Of a stretch of DNA of 64,000 nucleotides, positions 1 through 8,644 are shown one piece after another. This DNA is from Bog-473 sp963766995. Its GTDB lineage: Bacteria > Actinomycetota > Acidimicrobiia > Acidimicrobiales > RAAP-2. Each line of letters begins with the position of its first letter. The first letter of the stretch is position 1. The translations under genes and the position numbers were made by a program. The stretch lies in contig CAVYCE010000003.1 in NCBI GenBank assembly GCA_963766995.1, positions 310,001-374,000 on the forward strand, given 5' to 3'. The notes below the pieces were generated by a model. That model saw only the letters and a program-made list of their open reading frames with translations. It was not told the DNA's origin and did not search any database.

Positions 1-1
1 G

Positions 2-922
2 CGCCGTCTGAGCCAGCGGCCACGGGCCCTGGTGATGGAAAACGCCGTGCGCTTGCCTCTGGAGGTCCAGATACACCGGGGTGCCGGTTCGGTCTTCCAC
101 AATCCCTCGTTCCACGCTCCGTTGGGAGTGCGCGGACCGTGGGTGCAAACTTTGCTGGACGTGATTCCTCTGGTGTTCGACTCCCCCGACCTCGCTGCCC
201 TGCGGGAGCGCTGGAAACGCTTCGGGCCGCGGTACCGCCAGGCCGACGCCGTCATCGCCATCTCACAGCATGCGGCCGATGAGGGGGTGCGCTTGCTGGG
301 GATCGATCCGGCCAAGGTGACGGTGGCCTTGCTGGGCGTGGATCCGATGTACACCCCCGGTGAGGTGCGGGGTGAGAGTTCGGAACGGCCGTACCTGTTG
401 GTGGTGAGTGAATACAGCGCCCGGAAGGGTTTTGCCGAAGCGTTCGCCATCATGGACGACCTGGTCGATGCCGGGTATCCCCACCGCTTGGTGGTGGCCG
501 GACGCATCCATTCATGGGGAGCCCAGGAGCTCGAGGCGTTGCGGGTTTCGGCCCGGCACCCGGATCGAATTGAAGTGCGCGGCTTTGTCCCTAGTCTGGT
601 CGAGCTTTACCGGGGGGCGAGCGCTTTATTGATGACGAGCCGTTACGAGGGGTTCGGCCTGCCGCCGCTGGAAGCAATGGCCTGTGGCGTGCCGGTGGTG
701 GCCTTTTCCAACTCCTCAGTGACCGAAGTAGTTGAAGGTGGTGGACTGTTGGTGACCGATGGGGATGTGGCGGCGATGCTGAGCGACGTGCGTCAAGTGC
801 TCAAGACGGCGTCGTTGGCGGCGGAGCTGAGTGAGCGAGGGGTGGCGCACGCTCGGACCTTCACCTGGGAGCGCTGCGCTGCCGTGCATGCCGAGGTGTA
901 TCGATCGGTGGCCGCGGCATGA
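2..922 (+). CDS. Glycosyltransferase family 4 (GT-B fold), 5' end cut by window edge
   Basis: Probably transfers a sugar from a nucleotide donor during assembly of an envelope or capsule polysaccharide in the cytoplasm. The C-terminal half carries the GT4 signature RYEGFGLPPLEAMACGVPVV, an E-x7-E type donor-binding motif. Before it come the linker motif VSEYSARKGF and the IAISQHAADEGVR segment usual in this family. The first ATG/GTG codons are at bases 32-37, but the frame is open back to base 2. The protein from there is about 300 residues, shorter than the usual 350-400, so the true start probably lies outside the window. The next GT4 gene starts 14 bases downstream, so the two are very likely co-transcribed. 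Family is sure; donor and acceptor are unknown. Confidence 0.88.
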   Translation, partial: RRLSQRPRALVMENAVRLPLEVQIHRGAGSVFHNPSFHAPLGVRGPWVQTLLDVIPLVFDSPDLAALRERWKRFGPRYRQADAVIAISQHAADEGVRLLGIDPAKVTVALLGVDPMYTPGEVRGESSERPYLLVVSEYSARKGFAEAFAIMDDLVDAGYPHRLVVAGRIHSWGAQELEALRVSARHPDRIEVRGFVPSLVELYRGASALLMTSRYEGFGLPPLEAMACGVPVVAFSNSSVTEVVEGGGLLVTDGDVAAMLSDVRQVLKTASLAAELSERGVAHARTFTWERCAAVHAEVYRSVAAA

Positions 923-935
923 AGGGAGTGCAGCA

Positions 936-1997
936 ATGACCCAGGTGGCCGTCGATGCCCGTCGACTGCAAGATGATCCGTTGACGGGCGTGGGTCGGTA
1001 CATCGCGCAGCAGCTCCCCTATTTGGCCGAGGAGTTCGAGATCATCCTGCTCACCGATGCTCGGCGACCCCCGCCTGGACTCGAAGGATTCCAGGTGATT
1101 GAGCTCAATCTGCCGCGCAAGCTGCCCGAGCCCTTCTGGTTGCACATTGAAGTCGCCAGCTTCTTGCGCAATTTCGAGGGCATCTTTCACGGCACCTACA
1201 ACGCGGTGCCGTACTTCTGCGCCGCGCCGTCGGTGGTCACCCTGCACGACCTCTCTTGGGAGCACCATCCCGAAGACCTGTCACGAGGCCAGCGCACGTC
1301 GTTCCGGTTGGGAGCACGCCGTTCGGCCAAGACGGCCACGTCTGTGGTGACGGTGTCGGAATTCGCGCGCCAGTCCATCATTGAGACGTACTCGTTGCCG
1401 CCGGAACGGGTGGTCAAGATCCTGAACGCCCTCGACCCCCTCTTCGGACCCGAGCAGGCCGTACACGCGCCGGCTGTCTTGGAACGATTGGGCGTGGTGG
1501 GTGACTACGTCGTGGCCATGGGTGGAGCCAAACGACGAGGCCTCGGTGTAGCAGTCGGCGCCTGGCAGGCGCTTCCGGCCGCCGATCGACCGACGTTGGT
1601 GGTGATTGGGTCCGAGGTGCCACCGGTGGAGAAGGGCATCGTGCATGCCGGTCGCTTGCCCGACGACGAATGGGCCGCTTTGCTGGCCGCGTCCATGGCC
1701 CTGTGTTACCCGACTCGCTACGAGGGGTACGGCATGCCGGCGGCCGAGGCTTTGGCGTCGGGAGTTCCCTTGGTCTGTGCTTCGGTCGCTTCGTTGCCCG
1801 AAATAGTGGGTGAGGCGGCCGAGTTGGTTGAGGTGCCCGATGTCGAGCACATAGCGGCCGGCTTGCGTCGAGTGGTGTCCGATCCGGCGCGGCGGGCCGA
1901 CCTCCGTGCCGCCGGGTTGGTGCAAGCGGCGTCGTGGCCCACCTGGGAGGACGGGGCGAAGTTGCTGGCTCAGGTGTATCGAGACGCGGACGAGTGA
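936..1997 (+). CDS. Glycosyltransferase family 4
   Basis: A 353-residue GT-B glycosyltransferase, likely acting in the same envelope polysaccharide pathway as its neighbours. I chose the ATG at 936 because GGGAG lies 7-11 bases upstream and the protein then starts MTQVAVDARRLQ, a typical GT4 N-terminus followed by the glycine turn GVGRY. The signature RYEGYGMPAAEALASGVPLV is near residue 258, with SLPEIVGEAAELV following it. A longer frame back to 831 exists but would overlap the previous gene by about 90 bases and adds no family-like sequence. The stop overlaps the GTG start of the next gene by four bases, which suggests translational coupling. Substrates cannot be read from sequence. Confidence 0.9.
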   Translation: MTQVAVDARRLQDDPLTGVGRYIAQQLPYLAEEFEIILLTDARRPPPGLEGFQVIELNLPRKLPEPFWLHIEVASFLRNFEGIFHGTYNAVPYFCAAPSVVTLHDLSWEHHPEDLSRGQRTSFRLGARRSAKTATSVVTVSEFARQSIIETYSLPPERVVKILNALDPLFGPEQAVHAPAVLERLGVVGDYVVAMGGAKRRGLGVAVGAWQALPAADRPTLVVIGSEVPPVEKGIVHAGRLPDDEWAALLAASMALCYPTRYEGYGMPAAEALASGVPLVCASVASLPEIVGEAAELVEVPDVEHIAAGLRRVVSDPARRADLRAAGLVQAASWPTWEDGAKLLAQVYRDADE

Positions 1998-2896
1998 CTG
2001 TGGCGTCGGTGAGTGACGTTGGTTCGGTGTCCGTCGTAGTGGTCACCTGGAACAGCGGTCCGGTCATAGAAGAGTGTCTGCGTTCGTTGCAGCGAGAACT
2101 GCCCGATGGATCCGAAATCATCGTCATCGACAATCACAGCGCTGACGACACGGTGCAGAAGGTGCGGGCGGTAGCGCCGTCCGCACGTGTCATCGCCAAT
2201 GCCGACAATCGCGGCTTGGCCGCAGCCAACAATCAAGGGATGGCTGCAGCTGTTGGTGATTGCTTCCTCATTTCCAATCCCGATGTCATCTACCAACCGG
2301 GGTCCGTGCGGGCCATGGTGGCGGTCATGGGCCGCCATGAGCGGGCGGCCTGGGTTGGGCCCAAGTTCCTGCACGAAGACGGCGCGTTGCAAACGAGCGT
2401 AGGAGACCTCCCGACATTGGGCGACGCGCTGCTGGGACGCCAGGTGGCGCGTCGGCGTACACCCGGATCGGCCTCGGGCTTTTGGTGGGACGGTTGGCCG
2501 CATGATGAGGAGCGTCAGGTCGGTCGAGCGTTTGAGCCGGCGTATTTGATTCGGCGTGCGGCCAGTGATGCGGTGGGCCTCCAAGATGAGCGCTTCGTGC
2601 TCGACTGGGAAGGCTTCGACTGGGCCGAGCGCCTGCAGCGCGTTGGATGGGAGATTTGGTTCGCGCCGGAGGCCGAAGTGATGCACCTGGGCGGTACAGC
2701 ACGAAAACAAGTGCCGTTCCGCTCCATCATTTCGATGCACCGGGGCATGTACTTCTATTTCTCGACCCGCCACTCCCCGGCCATGAAGCCGATCTTTGCC
2801 CTCGTCTTCGGCGCTCGGGCCTTGTTCAAAATGGGTGTGACACGTCTCGGCGTGCCGCTCTACAACTGGTCGCATCGGGACCGGCGTGACCGCTAA
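1994..2896 (+). CDS. Glycosyltransferase family 2, rhamnosyltransferase-like
   Basis: A 300-residue GT-A type transferase. The N-terminus has the GT2 signatures VSVVVVTWNS, EIIVIDNHSADDT and NRGLAAANNQG. LISNPDVIY is the usual DxD-like metal/nucleotide site of WbbL-type rhamnosyltransferases. Those family members add rhamnose or similar sugars to lipid-linked precursors at the membrane. The GTG at 1994 overlaps the previous stop (GTGA), so it is translated with the two GT4 genes upstream. The longer frame from 1934 runs into the preceding gene and is not needed. The C-terminal region has a hydrophobic stretch (MKPIFALVFGARALFKMG) that may bind the membrane. The exact sugar is an inference only. 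Confidence 0.88.
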   Translation: MTVASVSDVGSVSVVVVTWNSGPVIEECLRSLQRELPDGSEIIVIDNHSADDTVQKVRAVAPSARVIANADNRGLAAANNQGMAAAVGDCFLISNPDVIYQPGSVRAMVAVMGRHERAAWVGPKFLHEDGALQTSVGDLPTLGDALLGRQVARRRTPGSASGFWWDGWPHDEERQVGRAFEPAYLIRRAASDAVGLQDERFVLDWEGFDWAERLQRVGWEIWFAPEAEVMHLGGTARKQVPFRSIISMHRGMYFYFSTRHSPAMKPIFALVFGARALFKMGVTRLGVPLYNWSHRDRRDR

Positions 2897-3019
2897 TACT
2901 GCAACGCCAGTGAGACTCGCTGATGACCAAACGATCGTTCACCAGCAGTTACGCCCCGTTTTCAACGGCGCGGCTGTTATAGGATCGCGCCGAAATGTCG
3001 CCCTTCGACCTCGCCCGAC

Positions 3020-4051
3020 ATGGCTGAAAAAATCGAAGCTTCCCTCAACTGGCCCGAGACCGGACTGGTTGGCGTCCCTGAGTCCGAAGGTGGGCTGGCG
3101 CACGAGTTGCCGAGCGCGCAGGGTGAGCGCTCTGGCATGGGTTCGCTGTACGACCCCGCTCTGCAACAGGGGGTGGAAACGATCGTCGAGGCCGTGCGCG
3201 AGTTGACGGCTTCGTTGCGTGACGCCCGTCTGAACGGCGGACCCGGCGGCAACGGAGCGCACGCCGACCTCGACACGGCCGATCAGTCCCTCGCGCGCAT
3301 GGACAAGGCCGCGGCCGATGTGAGCGGAACGCTGGAGCAGATCAACGCCATGCTCGGCCAGCGGTTGAACAAGCTGGAGGCGCACCTCGATTTCACCTCT
3401 CCCCGGCTGGAGGAGGACGACCCGGCACTGTTAGCCGACACGTTGTTCCGGGGCGGTCTGCAGGGCATCACCACTGATGGGCCCACCGCGGCATCGACGC
3501 GCGTTGGACCGGTGACCTGGCCGCCGTGGGGACCGACTCGTAAGCGCTCGGTGTGGTCGCGCATTGCTCGTTCGAATATCGCGGTGCCGCTGCTGCTGGT
3601 GGCGGTCATCGCTGTGGCCGGCGCTACCTACAAGGTGTACAAGCACGAAACCAAGCCCACCCCCACACCGACCATCGCTCCCGGGGCCATCACGGCCCAG
3701 GGTTCCGTGAAGGTGTTGGACGGTGCCAACTGCCGGGCCGGTGGCACGACCACCACCGTGCAGCTGGCTGCGGCCCAAGAGAAGAACGGCAACTACTACG
3801 TGGCGGCCACCGGCTCGACGGCCAATAGCACCAACACCACGTACACCAACGGGCTGGTGCACTGGACCGTGACCTATGCCGACGGTGATCAACTATCCGA
3901 CGTGGCGCCCGCCAATGCCGGAGCGTCTATCCCGGGCAAGAGCACCAAAAGCTGGTTCCAAATAGCCACGCAGAGTGACGGCAGCGTGCCGCCGGTGAGC
4001 GTGGCCGTCACCAGCGTGTCGGCCAGTCCCGGGCTGCCGGCCTGTAGCTAG
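3020..4051 (+). CDS. One-pass membrane protein with extracytoplasmic beta-rich domain, unknown function
   Basis: I do not recognise this 343-residue protein. Residues 1-180 are soluble and charged, with a helical stretch around 50-125 (LQQGVETIVEAVRELTASLRD and a later DKAAADVSGTLEQINAML) that could form a coiled coil. One transmembrane helix follows at about 186-207 (NIAVPLLLVAVIAVAGATY). The C-terminal ~130 residues are Thr/Pro-rich, then look like an extracytoplasmic beta-sandwich. The arrangement suggests a bitopic envelope protein with its N-terminus inside. It lies 123 bases after the GT2 gene and before a minus-strand propeller gene, so it probably belongs to the envelope polysaccharide cluster. 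No catalytic motif is visible. Confidence 0.72.
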   Translation: MAEKIEASLNWPETGLVGVPESEGGLAHELPSAQGERSGMGSLYDPALQQGVETIVEAVRELTASLRDARLNGGPGGNGAHADLDTADQSLARMDKAAADVSGTLEQINAMLGQRLNKLEAHLDFTSPRLEEDDPALLADTLFRGGLQGITTDGPTAASTRVGPVTWPPWGPTRKRSVWSRIARSNIAVPLLLVAVIAVAGATYKVYKHETKPTPTPTIAPGAITAQGSVKVLDGANCRAGGTTTTVQLAAAQEKNGNYYVAATGSTANSTNTTYTNGLVHWTVTYADGDQLSDVAPANAGASIPGKSTKSWFQIATQSDGSVPPVSVAVTSVSASPGLPACS

Positions 4052-4065
4052 CTGCTCATCTTCTT

Positions 4066-4962
4066 TTAGGGAACGGCGACACCGTCGACGCTGCTTTTCT
4101 GCGCTCGGATGGCCTCAAACAGCGTGTGTCCATCGGCCGACACGGCAATGCTCACGCAGTCTCCGTGGACAGAGAGCGTCTTGGTCACGGTGCCGTTGGC
4201 CACGTTGACCTCGGCAATGGTGGACAGCGTTGAGCCGGCTGAGGACGCCCGCAACACGTAGAGCGTGCTGCCATCGGGACTCAGCGCCATGGCGCTGGCC
4301 GGCAGGCCGGTAGCGAACTTATTCATGTACACCCCGCCCTGCAGGTTCAGGAGTCCGACCTCGCCACTGGGTTGGAGGACCAGCAACTGGTTGGCCGTTG
4401 AAGTGGGTGCCACGGCCACGGCATTGACGGGAAGTGGGTAGTTGAGGCCGAGTTGGTTGGCCGTACCCAGGGCGAACACCGACTTCTGGGCCGCGGTGCC
4501 TCGCAGGGCATAGATGGTGAAGCCCGCCGCATTGGTGGTCACTTGGTACACCGGCGATGGAGAAGCGGCCGAATTGGAATACCGACCAGATTGTGCGCTG
4601 TACCAGACCTCGGCCGGATACTTACCCTTCGTCGTGCCCAGCGCGATCGTGACGTCGTTACTGGAGAGGGCAATGCTGTCGGCGTAGCGGTTCACCGGTT
4701 CAGCGCCGAGCGACTTATGGGTGGTGATGTTGATCTGTGCCATGTCGCGCTTCTTGCCATTGCCACTCAAGATCCACATGGAGCCGTTGGACGTCGGCGC
4801 GGTGATGCCGATGATGGAGCCGTTGACACTGATGGAATCGGCCGTCACGGTTACCGGGGTGGCAGCGCCGGCCAAGGTGGAGAGGGCGGTCGTGGCGCCA
4901 ATGGCCAATGTGGCCACGGCGTAGCGGCCGTACCTCTGTTGGGCTGCGGTCTTCGGTCCCAT
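4066..4962 (-). CDS. Exported beta-propeller-like (YVTN/lactonase-type) protein, unknown function
   Basis: A 298-residue exported protein. From the ATG at 4962 it starts with basic residues, then a hydrophobic segment AVATLAIGATTALSTLAGA that looks like a signal peptide or anchor. The body holds repeated blade-like segments (IALSSNDVTIALGT, AMALSPDGSTLYVLRA, VSIAVSADGHTLF), the pattern of a six- or seven-bladed WD/YVTN propeller. An upstream Met at 5091 would add 43 arginine- and glycine-rich residues before the signal, so it is unlikely. The gene is convergent with the 3020-4051 gene (14 bases between stops) and divergent from the DUF4012 gene. A binding or scaffolding role on the cell surface is the most that can be inferred. 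Confidence 0.68.
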   Translation of the reverse strand: MGPKTAAQQRYGRYAVATLAIGATTALSTLAGAATPVTVTADSISVNGSIIGITAPTSNGSMWILSGNGKKRDMAQINITTHKSLGAEPVNRYADSIALSSNDVTIALGTTKGKYPAEVWYSAQSGRYSNSAASPSPVYQVTTNAAGFTIYALRGTAAQKSVFALGTANQLGLNYPLPVNAVAVAPTSTANQLLVLQPSGEVGLLNLQGGVYMNKFATGLPASAMALSPDGSTLYVLRASSAGSTLSTIAEVNVANGTVTKTLSVHGDCVSIAVSADGHTLFEAIRAQKSSVDGVAVP

Positions 4963-5174
4963 CCACCTGCCTATCGGGTCTGGGCCGGATGTGGCGCCAC
5001 CGGCGAGCGAGCAGCCGCCATGATAGGTACCTCCCGAGGGGCGGGCACGATGAAAGGGACATTCCGGTCTTGGTAGTTGTCGACGGAACACATACCGCAG
5101 GACCTGGGCGGAGCTGAATGGCTCTCCTGCGTCACAATGAACAGCGGCGGGGACACCTCGTCCGTTATGGCCCC

Positions 5175-7049
5175 ATGCATCTGGTGCGCCATGTGCAGGG
5201 CGTGGCCCACGGGCATCGCCGGGCGGCAGCCAAAGACAAGGTGGCGGCCAAGCGCAACAAGATCAACCTGGCCCTGTTGATTCTGGGCACCCTGGTGGCG
5301 TTGATCGTCGTGATGGTGCTGCTTTCCATTCAGCCGCTCAACGATGCTCGCCAGGACTTGAACGCGGCCAAGACCCTGATCGCCAACGATTTGCACAACA
5401 AAGCGCTCCTCACCAGCGCCAACGGGCGGTTGCAGTTGCAGACCGATATCGGCGCAGTGTCCAAGCAGGCCGCTCTGGCCCACGCCGCGCTGACCGGATC
5501 AGCCTCGCTGCGGTTGTTGGGGTATGTGCCGTTCATCAACACCCAGCGCAACGGGGTCATTCAGCTCTCGTCCGACGTCGAGCAGGCCACCCAGGTGGCC
5601 AGCGAAATCTTGAACTCCCTCAATACGCTGGTGTCCCACAGCCACGGCACCACGGTGTCGCTACCCGACCTGGCCGGGCTGGAGTTCTACGTGGTGGCCG
5701 GCCACAAGGACATGGCCAAGCTGGATCGTCCGGCCGGCGGCCTCTTTGGCCCGATTGGTTCGGCCCGCACGGCGTTCGACCAGGAGGACGCCAAGATCCT
5801 CCATCTGCTGTCGCTCAGCGCCCAGACCATCGCCTTCGCCCGACCTTTCCTCGGGGCCAACGGCTCGCAGACCTATCTGATCGGTGGCATGAACAACGCC
5901 GAGATGCGTGACTCGGGGTCCGTGCTTTCCCTCGATCTGCTGACGGCCAAGAACGGCACCTTCAGCATTGAGAAAGACAACAGCTACGGGCATTACGCCT
6001 TGAGCTCGCCGGCCCCGGTGGCCCTCCCGGCTGGAACGGAAAAGGTGTTTGGGGCCTATGCCCCCACGCAGAACTGGCCCAATGTGGACGCCACGGCTGA
6101 CTTTGCCCTCACCGGCGAGAGCATGCAGGCCATGTGGGCCCAGTCCACCGGCCAGCAGGTCAATGGGGTCCTCGGCATGGATGTCAAGGCCGTGGCCGGC
6201 ATTCTCAAGCTGACCGGCCCGGTGCTGGTGCCTGGAATCGACGAGCCGGTCAACGCCTCAAATGTCGAATACATCCTGCTGGACAGGGAGTATCAAGGAC
6301 TGGCCGTCAACGACCCGCAGGGTCCGAGGCGAGACATGATCGCCGCCACCATTAAGGCGGCGGTGGATCAGATGAAGCAGGAGCACATCGACATCGATGC
6401 TTTTGCCAATGCCCTGGCCAAGGACGTGGAAGGCCGCCACCTCATGGTCTGGAGTGACGTCCCGGTCGATGAAAAAGGCCTCCTGGCCCTCGATGCCGCC
6501 GGCACGTTGAATTCCAGTGAGCCGAATCGCACCATCCACCTGGCGGTCGAGAACTCCACCGCCGACAAGCTGGACTACTTCCTGGGCGTGCACGTCACCA
6601 TGAAGATCACCGTGGATAACGCCGGAAACGCTCTGGTCAACACCGAGGTGTCCGTCCATAACGGAGCCCAGCCGAACCAGCCGGCGTCGTTGCAGTACGG
6701 ACCGGACGGCGTGAACGCCTTCTCCCCGGGCCAGTACGTGGCCCGCATCTTCTACTGGGGGCCCAAGGGCTCGGATACGCCCAGCAGCGTGGGCGAATCA
6801 GGCCTGGAACTGGCCCAGACCCACTTCTCGTTGCTCCCCCAGCAACAAAATGTGGGCAGTTTCACCAGCGTTATTCCTCATGCCATCGTGAACGGACAGT
6901 TACATCTGCGCCTGGTTCCCCAGGCTCGGGTCGTCCCCGATGGGCTCACCGTCGATTTTTCAGCCCCGGGATGGAACTACTCAGGACCCAAGCACCTGAA
7001 GACCCATTGGGGCACAACGCTGGGACTGACCTGGGGACTCAGCCGCTAG
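5175..7049 (+). CDS. DUF4012 domain membrane-anchored protein
   Basis: A 624-residue protein with a lysine/arginine-rich N-terminus, one transmembrane helix at about residues 30-52 (INLALLILGTLVALIVVMVL) and a large extracytoplasmic region. The core YLIGGMNNAEMRDSGSVLSL near residue 238 is the hallmark of DUF4012, where the family shows N-N-x-E-x-R-x-x-G. DUF4012 proteins are common in actinobacterial polysaccharide clusters, but their biochemical role is not established. The GT genes upstream fit that pattern. The start is uncertain: an ATG at 5175 and an in-frame codon at 5118 are both possible, and I prefer 5175 because the extra residues are arginine-rich and unlike the family. No catalytic residues can be assigned. 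Confidence 0.83.
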   Translation: MHLVRHVQGVAHGHRRAAAKDKVAAKRNKINLALLILGTLVALIVVMVLLSIQPLNDARQDLNAAKTLIANDLHNKALLTSANGRLQLQTDIGAVSKQAALAHAALTGSASLRLLGYVPFINTQRNGVIQLSSDVEQATQVASEILNSLNTLVSHSHGTTVSLPDLAGLEFYVVAGHKDMAKLDRPAGGLFGPIGSARTAFDQEDAKILHLLSLSAQTIAFARPFLGANGSQTYLIGGMNNAEMRDSGSVLSLDLLTAKNGTFSIEKDNSYGHYALSSPAPVALPAGTEKVFGAYAPTQNWPNVDATADFALTGESMQAMWAQSTGQQVNGVLGMDVKAVAGILKLTGPVLVPGIDEPVNASNVEYILLDREYQGLAVNDPQGPRRDMIAATIKAAVDQMKQEHIDIDAFANALAKDVEGRHLMVWSDVPVDEKGLLALDAAGTLNSSEPNRTIHLAVENSTADKLDYFLGVHVTMKITVDNAGNALVNTEVSVHNGAQPNQPASLQYGPDGVNAFSPGQYVARIFYWGPKGSDTPSSVGESGLELAQTHFSLLPQQQNVGSFTSVIPHAIVNGQLHLRLVPQARVVPDGLTVDFSAPGWNYSGPKHLKTHWGTTLGLTWGLSR

Positions 7050-7235
7050 GGCAACCAAACGGCAGTTGGAGGCCTGATCCGGCGCTGGGCAGAGGGCGGG
7101 GCGCAAGTTTCTCTCGTCGTGCGTGTTTTCCCAGGTAAGCAACTCAGAGGGAGAGGAGGGCCCAATGCTTTGTTTTGGTACCAGCCTGGACTATTCTGGC
7201 GGCATCGCCCGAGAGGGCCTGAGCGTGAAAGCGTG

Positions 7236-7895
7236 ATGGCACCTACTCACGAGCACATAAGGAACCGAATGGCCGGCAGGCGGACACAACTTCGAATCGC
7301 AGGAGCGGCGGCAGCAATGCTTGGCGCTACCGGGCTGATGTTTGGGACGGCGGTTGCCGCCGGAGCCTCGGGGTCCAGCTCCCCATCGGCGGGGTCCACT
7401 TCCCCATCGGCGGGGTCGACACCGACCACTTGCTCGACCAGCAGCTCGGTCGGGGTCAAGGCCAGCGGCACGCCCAGCACCGTCAACCTTGGCGAGACCT
7501 GTGCCTTTGCCAAGAACTCGACCGTAGCGATGAGCTACGAGGGCACGACGTTGCCATCGGTAACGGCTGACCCCACGACCGGCCTGATCAGCGTGTCGGC
7601 GTCCGTCAAGGACCCGTCAATCTCGTTCGACGGCAGTGCCTACTACCCCGCGTCGTACACCTCGGTGAACACGCTGACGGCGACTGGCACCAACGCCGCT
7701 GGTGGCAGCAACACCGCCACCTTCCTGATCACGCTGAGCCCCCCAGCGACGACCGCTGCGTCGACGACTGGTGGATTGGCCTTCACGGGTGCTGATCTGG
7801 CTGCGTTGATCGCAGGCGGTCTGGCCCTGCTCCTGCTCGGTTCCGGGGTTGTGCTCTACACCCGTCGCCAGCACGAGGACACCGAAGCGGCTTAG
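7236..7895 (+). CDS. Surface protein with C-terminal LAFTG sorting-type signal
   Basis: A 219-residue exported protein. The N-terminus has a signal peptide (RRTQLRIAGAAAAMLGATGLMFGTAVAA). A Ser/Pro/Gly linker made by a duplicated 21-base DNA unit follows, then a small Ig-like beta domain with two cysteines. The C-terminus has LAFTGAD at about residue 181, a hydrophobic helix (ALIAGGLALLLLGSGVVLY) and a basic tail TRRQHEDTEAA. This is the layout of sortase or cell-wall sorting signals, where LAFTG replaces LPxTG. ATG 7236 directly follows an in-frame GTG and fits the signal peptide best; the longer frame from 7119 adds no signal-like sequence. A strong terminator follows 44 bases after the stop. 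No sortase gene is visible in the window. Confidence 0.78.
   Translation: MAPTHEHIRNRMAGRRTQLRIAGAAAAMLGATGLMFGTAVAAGASGSSSPSAGSTSPSAGSTPTTCSTSSSVGVKASGTPSTVNLGETCAFAKNSTVAMSYEGTTLPSVTADPTTGLISVSASVKDPSISFDGSAYYPASYTSVNTLTATGTNAAGGSNTATFLITLSPPATTAASTTGGLAFTGADLAALIAGGLALLLLGSGVVLYTRRQHEDTEAA
7380..7420 (+). repeat. 21-base direct repeat, two copies
   Basis: Two nearly identical adjacent units of tccccatcggcggggtccac type encode a repeated S-P-S-A-G-S-T linker in the sorted surface protein. The unit length is a multiple of three, so copy-number change would keep the frame and only lengthen the stalk. Confidence 0.8.
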
Positions 7896-7938
7896 TTCCA
7901 ATCGGCGTACCTTTTGGGTGCGCTGCAACAACTGAACC

Positions 7939-7975
7939 AAAACCCCCTGCCGATGATTCGGCGGGGGGTTTTGCG
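7939..7975. terminator. Bidirectional rho-independent terminator
   Basis: An A-run is followed by the stem AACCCCCTGCCGA, a short ATT loop and the complementary TCGGCGGGGGGTT, then TTTTGCG. The left flank is A-rich and the right flank T-rich, so the hairpin can end transcription from both sides. It lies between the plus-strand surface-protein gene and the minus-strand phosphatase gene, whose stop codons face each other. Confidence 0.9.
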
Positions 7976-7976
7976 T

Positions 7977-8534
7977 TTAGGTGAGGACTCGGGGCCAGAC
8001 CAAGTCATGCAGTGACTTGGTCGACGACGCCAGCTCCATGAGCATGTGGCGAAAGCCCTCCACTCCCCCGCCCATGGGGTCGGGCGTGTCGTCGGCTGGT
8101 GAGTCGCCGAGGAGATCGAGGGGCCGTCGTCCAAGGTGCATGCGGAACAACCACTCCAACAGCCTCTCGTCGGGATGACGGGGTCCCTTCTCCGCTCCCC
8201 GTCGCACGAACTCGCGCATGGTGTAGGTCTTTTCGAAAGACGAGGAGTCGGCCAGCACGATTTCACGCAGGTGCTCTCGGGCGAAGGCGATGATGAGGTC
8301 AGCCTTGTGAATGTCGGCCAGCTCAATTTTGTGCGAGATGTGGTCGCTCAGTTCGAAGCCGAACTGCATCCCTTCCTTAATGAGGATCGACGGGGGTGCC
8401 CCCGCGGCGCCCCGAATGCCCGTGGAGGACACGGTGACGCCGTCGGGACCTTCGAGGGCCAGCCGCTGGACCAGCAGGGCGGCGGCTGACGGCGAGCGGC
8501 AGAGATTGCCCGTGCAGACAAAAAGGACATGCAT
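7977..8534 (-). CDS. Low-molecular-weight protein tyrosine phosphatase
   Basis: A 185-residue cytoplasmic phosphatase of the LMW-PTP/Wzb/arsenate-reductase fold. The N-terminus MHVLFVCTGNLCRSP contains the active-site loop C-x5-R with nucleophile Cys7 and Arg13. The general-acid Asp-Pro pair appears as PDPMGG near the C-terminus. ATG 8534 places the loop at the extreme N-terminus, as in the family. The longer frame from 8720 adds 62 unrelated residues. Such enzymes often control tyrosine kinases of polysaccharide export, which fits the neighbouring GT/DUF4012 cluster, but that role is inferred. It is divergent from the ABC exporter gene with 110 bases between the starts. Confidence 0.9.
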   Translation of the reverse strand: MHVLFVCTGNLCRSPSAAALLVQRLALEGPDGVTVSSTGIRGAAGAPPSILIKEGMQFGFELSDHISHKIELADIHKADLIIAFAREHLREIVLADSSSFEKTYTMREFVRRGAEKGPRHPDERLLEWLFRMHLGRRPLDLLGDSPADDTPDPMGGGVEGFRHMLMELASSTKSLHDLVWPRVLT

Positions 8535-8644
8535 GGTGCTCGCTACATTCGCACACCGAGCGGTACGGGGACATCCGAACGGTAGGTTGGCTCGGTGACG
8601 AGTGAGTGGCGGGGTCCGAAGGCGTTTCGTGGGGCGGTGTGCCC

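Noticed and set aside
1970..2875. 301-residue minus-strand frame opposite the GT2 gene
   Set aside because: Arg/His-rich shadow; the plus strand encodes a clear glycosyltransferase.
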